Shown piece by piece: positions 26,290-34,869 of a stretch of 64,000 bases of DNA. Positions within the stretch are counted from its first letter, which is position 1. Each line of letters starts with the position of its first letter. The translations under genes and the position numbers were made by a program. The stretch covers positions 54,943 to 118,942 of the forward strand of contig CACLSF010000002.1 of assembly GCA_902609535.1 (NCBI GenBank), written 5' to 3'. Source of the stretch: an uncultured Pelagibacteraceae bacterium (GTDB lineage Bacteria; Pseudomonadota; Alphaproteobacteria; Pelagibacterales; Pelagibacteraceae). The notes under the pieces were generated by a model. The model had not been told where the DNA came from. It saw only the letters and a program-made list of their open reading frames with translations, and ran no database searches.

Positions 26290-27378
26290 ATGAAAAAAAT
26301 CACTTCAATGATTTTAGCTTTAGTATTTGCAGTTTCAGTAATTGGATCTGCTTCTGCTAAAACATTAAAAATCCAACTTACTTTTCCTAAAACATCATAC
26401 GATGGACAAATCGTAAAAATGTGGACTGACAGAGTAACAAAATTAACTCGTGGAGAGTTAAAATTTGAACTTCTTTCTAAAGGTGAAGTTGTTGGTATGA
26501 AAGAAACACTAGAAGCCGTTGACAAAGGTCTAGTAGATGGTGGTGCAGCATGGACTCACTACTGGTCAAACTATCACCCAGCAGCGATGCTATTTGGATC
26601 GCCAGTTGCAGGTGGAGGAATTGGTTTAAGTACTAAATCTTGGTTAGCATGGTATTTCGATAATGGTGGTAAAGAATTATACGACCAATTATGGAGCGAA
26701 ATGGGAATGAATGTTAAAGGTTTCGTGATGGCATCATCAGGACCTGAAGCATTAGGTTGGTTCAAAGAGCCAATTAAAAACATGGATGATTTCAGAAAAT
26801 ACAGATTCAGAACTCCTCCAGGAATTCCAGGACAAACATACAAAGATATCGGTATTGCATCAGTATCTTTATCAGGTGGTGATATATTACCAGCACTTGA
26901 AAAAGGAACTATCGATGCTGCTGAATGGTGTTGTCCAAAACCAGACTCAGTTTTTGGTTTTCAAAAAGTTCTTAAAAACTACTATCTACAAGGATTACAC
27001 CAAAACGTAGTTAATGGTGATATCTATATTAATGGAGATGTTTATAATTCTTTAACTGACCATCAAAAATATGCAATGGAAGTTGCATCTGAAGCGATGA
27101 TCACACGAAACATCACTAATAGAGCTGTAGAAAATGGGAAAGCGTTAATTGACCTTACTGAAAATCACGGTGTAAAACTTTGGGATACACCAGCTGATTA
27201 TTTCACAGAGTACATGAACGCTGCTCAAGCAACTCTTAAAAAGAATGCTGCATCAAATGCTTTCTTTAAAGAAGTTTATGAGCACATGACTGCACATGCT
27301 AAAATTGTAGTACCTTTTATTGCACAAATGGAAACATCTGATGCATCAATTGGAACTGCATTCGCATCACAACAGTAA
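26290..27378 (+). CDS. TRAP transporter solute-binding protein (DctP type)
   Basis: A 362-residue periplasmic binding protein with a signal peptide ending at SASA. It belongs to the DctP family near the 2-oxoacid/mannitol-chloroaromatic TRAP branch: SNYHPAAMLFGSPVAGG, GPEALGWFKEPI, KYRFRTPPGIPGQTY (with the arginine that usually grips a carboxylate) and IDAAEWCCPKPDS. It captures an organic acid for the DctQ/DctM carrier encoded next. A strong ribosome binding site (AGAGAGGG, 26275-26282) and a terminator right after the gene suggest it is made in excess over the membrane parts. Confidence 0.9.
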   Translation: MKKITSMILALVFAVSVIGSASAKTLKIQLTFPKTSYDGQIVKMWTDRVTKLTRGELKFELLSKGEVVGMKETLEAVDKGLVDGGAAWTHYWSNYHPAAMLFGSPVAGGGIGLSTKSWLAWYFDNGGKELYDQLWSEMGMNVKGFVMASSGPEALGWFKEPIKNMDDFRKYRFRTPPGIPGQTYKDIGIASVSLSGGDILPALEKGTIDAAEWCCPKPDSVFGFQKVLKNYYLQGLHQNVVNGDIYINGDVYNSLTDHQKYAMEVASEAMITRNITNRAVENGKALIDLTENHGVKLWDTPADYFTEYMNAAQATLKKNAASNAFFKEVYEHMTAHAKIVVPFIAQMETSDASIGTAFASQQ

Positions 27379-27387
27379 GTAAATATA

Positions 27388-27420
27388 AAAACGGGGATTG
27401 TTAAAAATCCCCGTTTTTTT
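27388..27420 (+). terminator. Intrinsic terminator/attenuator between the binding-protein and small-permease genes
   Basis: AAAACGGGGATT and AATCCCCGTTTT form a 12-base perfect stem with a short loop, followed by a T run. It starts ten bases after the binding-protein stop codon and 33 bases before the permease gene, so partial read-through would set the ratio of binding protein to permease. Confidence 0.9.
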
Positions 27421-27452
27421 ACAAATTTAATTTAAATAAATATACTTGTTAA

Positions 27453-28109
27453 ATGGTTGATAAAGACTCAGAACCAAAGGTTAAAGAAAATCTAGATATC
27501 ACAGATGAGCTTATAGCCGAAAGAAGAACAAGTTTAAAAATGCCTGAGGATATGACTCCTTGGATGGCAAAAACAATAGAATTTATAGACTCAAAAATGC
27601 TGATTACAGGCAAGATATTTGCCTGGTTAACTATTTTTCTGATTTATGCAATGATCCATGAGGTAATTGGAAGGCATTTTTTTAATAGACCAACTCTATG
27701 GTCATTCGACATAAGTAGAATGTTGGCAGGTGCTTTATTTATGCTTGGAGCTGCATATACATTATCAAAAGGAATTCATATTAGAGCTGATTTCCTTTAT
27801 CGAAATTGGTCAGTAAAAAATCAAGCAAGAGTAGATTTATTTTTATATTTAATATTTTTTATACCAGGGTTTCTCGTATTTTTCTTTGTAAGTTTTGATT
27901 ATGCTTATACCTCAATTTGTGGAAGGTCCAATTTAGAAGAATGTTTAGGTGGCAAAGTAAGAATTCAAAGAGCAATGGATACAACTTGGATGCCAATTAT
28001 GTGGCCTTTAAAAAGTTGTATGCCAATTGGCGCATTTTTACTTTTAGTACAAGGTGTATCCGAAATTTTAAAAACTTATTATGCTTTTGTTAAGGGGAGA
28101 TGGCCATAA
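27453..28109 (+). CDS. TRAP transporter small permease (DctQ type)
   Basis: A 218-residue membrane protein with about four transmembrane helices after a hydrophilic 45-residue N-terminus. RPTLWSFDISRMLAGALFMLGAAYTLSKG and IRADFLY are typical DctQ segments. It forms the small membrane subunit of a tripartite TRAP carrier driven by a sodium or proton gradient. A central loop with two cysteines (SICGRSNLEECLGG) is an unusual touch. Its TAA overlaps the ATG of the large-permease gene. Confidence 0.87.
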   Translation: MVDKDSEPKVKENLDITDELIAERRTSLKMPEDMTPWMAKTIEFIDSKMLITGKIFAWLTIFLIYAMIHEVIGRHFFNRPTLWSFDISRMLAGALFMLGAAYTLSKGIHIRADFLYRNWSVKNQARVDLFLYLIFFIPGFLVFFFVSFDYAYTSICGRSNLEECLGGKVRIQRAMDTTWMPIMWPLKSCMPIGAFLLLVQGVSEILKTYYAFVKGRWP

Positions 28110-29440
28110 TGGATTTCTTTAGTCCAGAAATTATAGGAGCAATAATGATTGGTTGCATGCTATTTGCAATCTTTGTTGGGTTTCCAATTTCATTTACTTT
28201 AATATTTTTAGGCCTTGTTTTTGGATATTGGGGTTTTGGAAAATTAGTATTTTACTTAATGACTCTTCAGTTCAATATGATTATGACGGAGAACACACTC
28301 GCCGCCGTGCCACTCTTTATTTTTATGGGAATTTTAATGGAACAAGCAGGTCTAATGGAAAGATTGTTTAATGCAGTTCAATTAATGCTTTCTAAGACAA
28401 GAGGAGCTTTGTTTTATGCAGTAATGTTTGTCTCAACAATTTTTGCAGCTGCAACTGGAATTGTTGGTGCATCAGTTACAATCTTAGGGATTATGGCAGG
28501 TAAAACTATGATTAGAACTGGTTATGATACTAGGCTATCTGCTGGTTTAATCTGTGCTGGTGGAACTCTTGGAATTTTAATTCCTCCAAGTATTATGTTA
28601 GTTGTAATGGGACCTGTTTTAGAAATTCCTGTTACAGATTTATTTGCTGCTGCTATAATGCCAGGAATTCTATTAGCATGCTTATATGCTGCTTATACAA
28701 CATTAAGATGTTATCTTAATCCAAAACTTGGACCTGTTTTACCAGCAAACGAACAACCAACTAATATGGCTAAGGTTTGGTATGAATTTATTATGGGATT
28801 AATTCCCCCTGCAGGTTTAGTTTTTTTTGCACTAGGGAGTATTCTATTTGGTCTTGCTACTCCAACCGAAGGAGCTGGTATGGGAGCGTTTGGTGCCATC
28901 TTACTTGCACTAGCATATAAAAAATTAACTCTGCCAGGTTTGAAAGATGCTCTTTTAAAAACTTTAGAGATTACAGCTTTAATAATGTTTTTAGTTGCTG
29001 CATCGAACTTTTTTGGAGCAGTATTCTCAAAATTAGGAACTCCATCTCTGTTAACTGATTTCCTTTTAAATTTAGAGGTAAATAGATATGTAATATTAGC
29101 AATTATAATGGCTGCTATTTTTTTATTAGGATGGCCTTTAGAGTGGGTACCAATAGTTTTAATAGTATTGCCAATTGTATTACCTTTAGTAATAGAGTTA
29201 GGATTTAATCTTACATGGTTTGCAATATTAGTGGCCGTTAATCTCCAAACCGCCTGGCTCTCACCTCCTGTCGCATTATCTGCTTATTTCTTAAAAGGTG
29301 TAGTTCCAGAGTGGGATTTAAAAGATATTTATCTTGGCATGATGCAATTCATGGTTATCCAAGTAATTGGTTTAGTATTAATTATAATATTTCCAAAAAT
29401 AGCATTATGGTTGCCTGGGGTAATGTACCCATCACCTTAG
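28109..29440 (+). CDS. TRAP transporter large permease (DctM type)
   Basis: A 443-residue protein with about twelve transmembrane segments, the transport-catalysing subunit. Conserved parts include VPLFIFMGILMEQAG, ATGIVGASVTILG, GTLGILIPPSIMLVV and ATPTEGAGMGAFGA. I place the start at ATG 28109, which forms TAATG with the DctQ stop and has AAGGGGAG nine bases upstream; an ATG at 28100 is in frame but sits directly on that ribosome binding site. The stop overlaps the stop of the convergent exporter gene by four bases. Confidence 0.9.
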   Translation: MDFFSPEIIGAIMIGCMLFAIFVGFPISFTLIFLGLVFGYWGFGKLVFYLMTLQFNMIMTENTLAAVPLFIFMGILMEQAGLMERLFNAVQLMLSKTRGALFYAVMFVSTIFAAATGIVGASVTILGIMAGKTMIRTGYDTRLSAGLICAGGTLGILIPPSIMLVVMGPVLEIPVTDLFAAAIMPGILLACLYAAYTTLRCYLNPKLGPVLPANEQPTNMAKVWYEFIMGLIPPAGLVFFALGSILFGLATPTEGAGMGAFGAILLALAYKKLTLPGLKDALLKTLEITALIMFLVAASNFFGAVFSKLGTPSLLTDFLLNLEVNRYVILAIIMAAIFLLGWPLEWVPIVLIVLPIVLPLVIELGFNLTWFAILVAVNLQTAWLSPPVALSAYFLKGVVPEWDLKDIYLGMMQFMVIQVIGLVLIIIFPKIALWLPGVMYPSP

Positions 29441-30330
29441 CTAGGCTTATTTATTTGAGGTATAATAGTTCCAATTAAAATTATTGCTAAGGATATAAAA
29501 ACCTTTGTTGAAATCGGAGAGTCGATTATTAACCAAGACATTGTAGCACCAATAGGACCTGTTAAAGGATACATCAAACTAATTCTACCCACTGGGACTC
29601 TTCTAAGAGCAAAATTATAAAATAAATATGCTCCAAATGTTATACAAGATAAAGTTATAGCTGCTAAAACTGGAGGTGAAAAATTTAGATAATTTTGATA
29701 TTCAAAACTTGAATTTGGCCAAATTATAAAAAGAACTAATAAAGAAAGAATAGCACCAATAAAATATTGATAAGTATTAACCCCCAATTGATCAACTTTA
29801 GTTTGCATAAATTTTCTTCCCAAAACCTCATTCACAGAAACGCAAATCATTCCTAAAAAAATTATTAAATCACCAACGTAATTTCCTTGCCCTGACTTTG
29901 TTTGACTTGTAAGTAAAATTAAAGTTCCAATAATTGTAATAAATGCTCCAATAATTACTTTTATTTCAATTTTTTCTTTTAAAAAAATTCTTGCAACAAA
30001 TGGTTGCCATATTGGCAAAGTGCTAATTAAAGCAACTCCATTTACTGGTGAGGTTAGCAGAAGACCAATATGAAAACTTAAAGTAACTAGAAATGGGTTT
30101 AATAAACCCATTAAGAAGGGCGTAAACCCAATTCTTTTAATTTTTAAATCTGCTCTCATGATTAAAGCAAAAATTAACATCAAACTAAATGCTAAAGAGA
30201 ATCGTACCGCCATTAAGTCCATTACATAAAATTCCTGTAATGCTAATTTCACAAACGGCGGACCTGATCCAAAGCCTATCACTGCCACGAACATAGAAAC
30301 GTAGCCAATATTGTTTTTTAGAAAATTCAT
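29437..30330 (-). CDS. DMT-superfamily (EamA) transporter
   Basis: A 297-residue protein with ten predicted membrane helices arranged as two EamA repeats (first to about residue 135, second from about 150). PVNGVALISTLPIWQPFVARIFLKEKI and LMYPLTGPIGATMSWL are typical of the repeat ends. Members export amino acids and other metabolites; substrate unknown. It is monocistronic, overlaps the dctM gene tail to tail, and is divergent from the NCS1 permease gene across 65 bases. Confidence 0.85.
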   Translation of the reverse strand: MNFLKNNIGYVSMFVAVIGFGSGPPFVKLALQEFYVMDLMAVRFSLAFSLMLIFALIMRADLKIKRIGFTPFLMGLLNPFLVTLSFHIGLLLTSPVNGVALISTLPIWQPFVARIFLKEKIEIKVIIGAFITIIGTLILLTSQTKSGQGNYVGDLIIFLGMICVSVNEVLGRKFMQTKVDQLGVNTYQYFIGAILSLLVLFIIWPNSSFEYQNYLNFSPPVLAAITLSCITFGAYLFYNFALRRVPVGRISLMYPLTGPIGATMSWLIIDSPISTKVFISLAIILIGTIIPQINKPS

Positions 30331-30395
30331 GTAATTACAAAATTTTGGTTATCGCTATTATAGACATATAAAAATTTTAGTTTAAGGTTACATTA

Positions 30396-31847
30396 GTGAG
30401 TGAGAATATAGAATTAAAAAATTTTGAATTAGCCACAGTAAACCCAAGCAATAAAACATGGACATCAATTGATTTATTTTGCTTTTGGGCTAATAGTATA
30501 CAAACCATTGCAGGTTTCGCATTAATAGCCTCTTTGTATTTAATATATAATCTTAGTACGGTACTTGTCTTAACTTCTTCATTAGCCGCCTCTATATTGA
30601 TTTATTTTTTTATTTCATTGATTGGCAAACCATCACAGAAGCACGGATTACCTTTTCCCGTTATGCTTAGAATGTCTATGGGGTTAAATGGAGCCAAATT
30701 TTTAAGTCTTTTAAGATCTGTTATTGGTATTTTTATGTTTGGTATTCAAACATTTTTCATATCAAAATCAATTACATATCTAATTAGAATTTTTATTTAC
30801 TATAACTTAGATAGTCAAATTTTAGATGGTCAAGTATTTTTAGCCTTTTTTCTAGGGTTAAATATTATCGACTGGTTTTCATTAATATTAACTTTTGTTA
30901 TTCAATATTTTTTATTTACAAACGGACAAAGGTTTAATCAAAGATTTTTACAGTTTTCATCCATTTTCGTTTATTTAGGTTTATTTATTTTTTTTTTAAT
31001 TTTAACTTCTGAAAATCACACACAAATTTTTCAGTCTCTTAAATCAAATACAACAGACGGAAATTTTTTTTCAAGATCAAACATTTTACCTTTTGTAGTT
31101 TTAACGGGTACAATCTTCTCTTACTTCTCCATTGTGTTGTTAAATTTTGGAGATTTTTCTAGATACGTCAAAACAGAAAAAGATCTAAAATTGGGAAATC
31201 TAAATCTTTTTCTAAATATGATTTTGTTTTCTTTTTTAGCAACAACTATAGTTGTTGGAGTTGATGTAGTTTTAAATCAAAAGCTTATTGTTGTTGATCA
31301 AATACTCACTAAACCAATGGATATTATTGGAAAATTAGACAACACTGGCCTAACTGTTTTTGTTCTAATTTTTATAATTTTCTCATCTCTATCTACTAAT
31401 TTAATTTCTAATTATGTGCCTACACAAAATAGTATAATAAATTTTATTCCAAATAATTTAGATCTTAAAACTTCTGGATTATTAATTTTATTAATTGGTT
31501 TTATTGCTGGAGGTTTGTGGCCCTCTTTTTTAAGTCAAATAGGTGTAATAAATATTATTGATAGCTTGGCAGCTTTTTTTGGGCCTATCTTTGGTATTAT
31601 AATTGCAGATTACTACTTGGTGAAAAAAGAGAAGGTAAATCACAAAGATCTTTTTTTTTTAAGAGAGGGAAATGAGTACATGTACGCTAGTGGCTGGAAT
31701 TATAAAGCGTTGTATTCACTTCTTATAGGCTTTATTTTCTCATTTTCATTGCTTTGGAACATTAATTTTTCAGATATAAAATCATTTTCTTGGATTATAG
31801 GATTTGTCGTTTCGTTTTTTATATATTATCTTCTAAATGAAAAATAA
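30396..31847 (+). CDS. NCS1-family nucleobase/allantoin-type permease
   Basis: A 483-residue permease with about twelve transmembrane segments. The N-terminus (NPSNKTWTSIDLFCFWANSIQTIAGFA), GLPFPVMLRMSMGLNGAKF, and GPIFGIIIADYYLVKK near the end are NCS1 hallmarks. NCS1 carriers import cytosine, uracil, allantoin, hydantoins, thiamine or related heterocycles with protons or sodium. The start is GTG. A zinc alcohol dehydrogenase gene follows two bases later, an unusual partner for a nucleobase transporter. Confidence 0.85.
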   Translation: MSENIELKNFELATVNPSNKTWTSIDLFCFWANSIQTIAGFALIASLYLIYNLSTVLVLTSSLAASILIYFFISLIGKPSQKHGLPFPVMLRMSMGLNGAKFLSLLRSVIGIFMFGIQTFFISKSITYLIRIFIYYNLDSQILDGQVFLAFFLGLNIIDWFSLILTFVIQYFLFTNGQRFNQRFLQFSSIFVYLGLFIFFLILTSENHTQIFQSLKSNTTDGNFFSRSNILPFVVLTGTIFSYFSIVLLNFGDFSRYVKTEKDLKLGNLNLFLNMILFSFLATTIVVGVDVVLNQKLIVVDQILTKPMDIIGKLDNTGLTVFVLIFIIFSSLSTNLISNYVPTQNSIINFIPNNLDLKTSGLLILLIGFIAGGLWPSFLSQIGVINIIDSLAAFFGPIFGIIIADYYLVKKEKVNHKDLFFLREGNEYMYASGWNYKALYSLLIGFIFSFSLLWNINFSDIKSFSWIIGFVVSFFIYYLLNEK

Positions 31848-31849
31848 TT

Positions 31850-32854
31850 ATGAAGGCATTAGTTTACACAGGCGTTGAAAAACTGATCTATAGAGATGAA
31901 AAAGATCCAGTTGAGACAAGTGGAGAGAGCATATTAAAAGTCCATGCATCTGGCATATGTGGCTCAGATATGCATGCATATCACGGCAAAGATGAGAGAA
32001 GAATTGCTCCACTAATAATTGGTCATGAAGTGAGTGGTGTAATTCAAAATGGTAAATTCCAAGGAAAAAATGCTGTTTTGAATCCATTAATTACTTGCGG
32101 AAAGTGTGAATATTGCACAAGTGGAAGAGAGCATTTGTGTCCACACAGAGTTCTTCTAGGTATGAACAGACCATACGAGAGACAGGGAGTCTTTGCTGAA
32201 TTAGTCTCTTCTCCTAATCAAAATATTTATGAGGTTCCAGATCATCTAAATCTTAATGAAGCGGCTATAGCAGAACCAACAGCAGTTGCTTTGCATGCTG
32301 TCTTAATGGGAGAAAGTTCGCTTACGAAACCTTTATCTGAATGTAGAACTTTAGTTCAAGGTGCTGGAGCAATTGGATTATTGTGCTCTTTAATATTATC
32401 TAAAATTAAAGGAAATACAGATATTGTTATGTCTGATCCAAATAATTTGAGACTAACAAAATGTTCAAAATATTTCGAGGGAAAATTTGTTCATCCATCA
32501 GACAAAGAAATACAAAATGACAGTTTTGATATTGTATTTGATACAGTAGGCTTAGAAGTTTCAAGACAACAATCGATCTCGGTTATTAAACCTGGTGGTA
32601 CCATAATACATATTGGGTTAACTCAACCAGCTGGGCAGTTCAATTTTAGAAAAGCAACTTTACAAGAAGTCACCTTTATTGGGACTTATTGTTATACTAA
32701 TAAAGACTTTGAAAACACCATCAAAATTCTAGCAGATAAGAAAATTGGTGAATTAGACTGGATTGAGTATAGAGAGTTAAAGAAAGGTGCAGAAGCCTTC
32801 AAACAAATTCATGATGGAAGTTGTTCATCACCAAAAATTGTTCTGTTACCTTAG
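31850..32854 (+). CDS. Zinc-dependent medium-chain alcohol dehydrogenase
   Basis: A 334-residue MDR-family dehydrogenase. Catalytic zinc residues are seen in SGICGSDMHAYHG and GHEVSG; the structural zinc lobe has four cysteines in CGKCEYCTSGREHLC; the Rossmann motif is GAGAIGLLC. It resembles the threonine/galactitol-phosphate/sorbitol dehydrogenase-type branch. It is two bases behind the NCS1 permease gene, so they are likely one operon and may act on one imported compound. The substrate is unknown. Confidence 0.83.
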   Translation: MKALVYTGVEKLIYRDEKDPVETSGESILKVHASGICGSDMHAYHGKDERRIAPLIIGHEVSGVIQNGKFQGKNAVLNPLITCGKCEYCTSGREHLCPHRVLLGMNRPYERQGVFAELVSSPNQNIYEVPDHLNLNEAAIAEPTAVALHAVLMGESSLTKPLSECRTLVQGAGAIGLLCSLILSKIKGNTDIVMSDPNNLRLTKCSKYFEGKFVHPSDKEIQNDSFDIVFDTVGLEVSRQQSISVIKPGGTIIHIGLTQPAGQFNFRKATLQEVTFIGTYCYTNKDFENTIKILADKKIGELDWIEYRELKKGAEAFKQIHDGSCSSPKIVLLP

Positions 32855-32899
32855 AGGTAAATTTTAAATTATAGTTGATAAATTGTTATATTTTATTAT

Positions 32900-33562
32900 A
32901 TGAGATCCGTGTTTAAAAAATTTATCAAAATAATAGTAATTTATTTTTTACTTGTAACGTCGGTTACTGCTGAAGAACTAATGGTTTTTAATTTCACTGA
33001 GGAGGAATTAAATTCATTAGATGTCAGAAAAGTAAGAGGAGCTGATGCAAAAACAGCTTATTCTATTGGAAATAATGAGAAAGGAAATTATTTAAAAGCA
33101 GTAGCAGAAAATGCAGCATCAGGAGTAGGCAAAGAAATAAAAATTAATTTAGACAAAACCCCTTTTATAAATATTACTTGGAAGATTGAAAAAGATCTTA
33201 AAGGCATAAAAGAGAATACAAAAAAAGGACATGATTTTGCTGCTAGAGTTTTTGTAATCAAAAAAACTGGTGCAACCCCACTATCAAATAGAGCTATTAA
33301 TTATGTTTTTTCAAGCAATTCAAATGTAGGAGAAACATGGCCCAGCCCTTATACAAAGAAATCCATCGATAGCGTTCTGGCTTCAACAAAGTCAAATTTA
33401 AATGAATGGGTCACAGTAAAAGCTAATGTAAAGGAAGATTTTAAAAAATTTCATGATTTAGACGTTGAAGAGCTTTCAGGAATTGCAATTATGGCAGATA
33501 CCGATAATTCAAAACTAACCGCAGTTAGTTATTACCAAAATATTTTTTTTTCCTCTGAGTAA
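32900..33562 (+). CDS. Exported DUF3047-like protein
   Basis: A 220-residue protein with an N-terminal hydrophobic segment (residues 9-24) ending in TAEE that looks like a signal peptide. The body (WKIEKDLKG, DFAARVFVIKK, NYVFSSN, SGIAIMADTDNS) fits the DUF3047 family of predicted beta-sandwich periplasmic proteins. No catalytic motif can be named. The gene stands alone with a 45-base upstream gap and converges on a small membrane protein gene. Confidence 0.7.
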   Translation: MRSVFKKFIKIIVIYFLLVTSVTAEELMVFNFTEEELNSLDVRKVRGADAKTAYSIGNNEKGNYLKAVAENAASGVGKEIKINLDKTPFINITWKIEKDLKGIKENTKKGHDFAARVFVIKKTGATPLSNRAINYVFSSNSNVGETWPSPYTKKSIDSVLASTKSNLNEWVTVKANVKEDFKKFHDLDVEELSGIAIMADTDNSKLTAVSYYQNIFFSSE

Positions 33563-33566
33563 AATT

Positions 33567-33704
33567 TTAATTAAGATACTTTTTTAAACCAAAACTTAAT
33601 AAAGACAGTATTATTGCAGCAAAAACATCAAGAATTGGAGTGGCTTCTGGATATCCGAAATTCCATAATATAACACCAATTAACCAAATTATATAAATTT
33701 TCAT
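33567..33704 (-). CDS. 45-residue two-helix membrane protein
   Basis: A short frame starting MKIYIIWLIGVILWNFGYPE and ending LSFGLKKYLN. Residues 3-16 and 25-40 are hydrophobic, separated by a polar turn GYPEATP, and the C-terminus is positively charged. It fills an otherwise empty 195-base interval, four bases from the convergent DUF3047 gene. Codon use and the clean two-helix layout support a real gene; no family is recognised. It resembles the small protein at 35725-35895 in layout. Confidence 0.6.
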   Translation of the reverse strand: MKIYIIWLIGVILWNFGYPEATPILDVFAAIILSLLSFGLKKYLN

Positions 33705-33757
33705 TTTGTATTAATCATTAGTATAAAAAATATTTTCACTTTGATATTATTATTTTT

Positions 33758-34153
33758 ATGAAAAAATTTAAATCAAGTTTTAATGTATACTATGAGGATA
33801 CAGATGCTGGTGGAGTAGTTTATTACGCAAATTATTTAAAATTTATAGAGCGTGCTAGAACTGATGCTATAGCATCTGTAAATTTTACAAATTCTAAACT
33901 GAGAGAAAATTATGGAATATATATAATTGTTAAATCTTGTAATTTAAATTTTATAAAACCTTCAAGGTTAGAAGATAAACTTGATATTTTTTCTGAAATT
34001 GTAGAAGTAAAGAATGTATCAATTAAAATGAAGCAAGACATTTTTATAAAAGATAATTTAATTTTAACTGCAGATGTTCATTTGGCTACAATCAATAAAG
34101 AGGGTAAACCAATCAAAATGCCTGAAAAACTTAAAGAACTATTAATTAAATAG
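33758..34153 (+). CDS. ybgC: YbgC-type acyl-CoA thioesterase
   Basis: A 131-residue single hot-dog-fold protein. The active-site segment YYEDTDAGGVVYYANYLKFIERAR, here split by eye around the catalytic aspartate in DTDAGG, matches the YbgC/4-hydroxybenzoyl-CoA thioesterase family. In many proteobacteria ybgC heads the tol-pal operon; here no tol gene follows and the next gene is convergent with an eight-base overlap. It would hydrolyse short acyl-CoAs or act in phospholipid-linked acyl turnover. Confidence 0.85.
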   Translation: MKKFKSSFNVYYEDTDAGGVVYYANYLKFIERARTDAIASVNFTNSKLRENYGIYIIVKSCNLNFIKPSRLEDKLDIFSEIVEVKNVSIKMKQDIFIKDNLILTADVHLATINKEGKPIKMPEKLKELLIK

Positions 34154-34820
34154 TTTTTTTTACTTTAATAAATAAATTAGTCATTTTATTTACATTAATT
34201 CTACCTGTATTTACGTTTCTTGGACTTGGGTGATAAGAACCCACCAATAAAATATTATTTGGCAGCTTAAAGAATTTACTATGCCCAAATTTGACATTTG
34301 AATCAATTTTGTAATGTTTTTTGTAAAATTCTATACAAGCATCAAAAGCAATTTTCCCAAGTGCAACAACAATCTTTAAATTTTTTAAGTATTCAATTTC
34401 ATTATTAAAAAATTTAAAGCAAGTGTTTAGCTCTTTTTTTGTTGGTTTGTCTCCAGGTGGAACACATTTTAAAGCAGTAGTAATAAATATATCTTTTAAT
34501 TTAAGTCCATCATTTCTGTGGTCTGAATTTGGTTGGTTAGATAAATTTGCCTTGTATAGACATTTATATAAAAAATCAGACGATCTATCTCCTGTAAAAA
34601 CTCTTCCAGTTCTATTTCCCCCGTGTGCAGCAGGCGCCAAACCAACAAATAAAATCCTAGCTTTTGGGTCACCAAACCCTGTTATTGGTTTTCCCCAATA
34701 TTTTTCATTTATGTATTGTTTTCTTTTTTCTTTAGCTATTTTTTTTCTAAAACTCACCAACCTAGGGCATTTTTTGCAGCTCACTATCAAATTTTCAAGT
34801 TTTTCAAAATCATTAGTCAT
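34146..34820 (-). CDS. Uracil-DNA glycosylase, family 5 (UDGb) type
   Basis: A 224-residue DNA repair glycosylase. Motif A reads GLAPAAHGGNRTGR and motif B GSYHPSPRNVNTGR, the pair that marks the family 5 (UDGb) branch, in which the active-site polar residue of other families is replaced. Cysteines CKKCP near the N-terminus and CVPPGDKPTKKELNTC in the middle fit an iron-sulfur cluster. It removes uracil, and in studied members hypoxanthine and other deaminated bases. It overlaps the ybgC gene tail to tail. Confidence 0.85.
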   Translation of the reverse strand: MTNDFEKLENLIVSCKKCPRLVSFRKKIAKEKRKQYINEKYWGKPITGFGDPKARILFVGLAPAAHGGNRTGRVFTGDRSSDFLYKCLYKANLSNQPNSDHRNDGLKLKDIFITTALKCVPPGDKPTKKELNTCFKFFNNEIEYLKNLKIVVALGKIAFDACIEFYKKHYKIDSNVKFGHSKFFKLPNNILLVGSYHPSPRNVNTGRINVNKMTNLFIKVKKTI

Positions 34821-34869
34821 AATTATTAATTTTTAATCTCTATGTCTTATACTATAATTAACTTAAATT

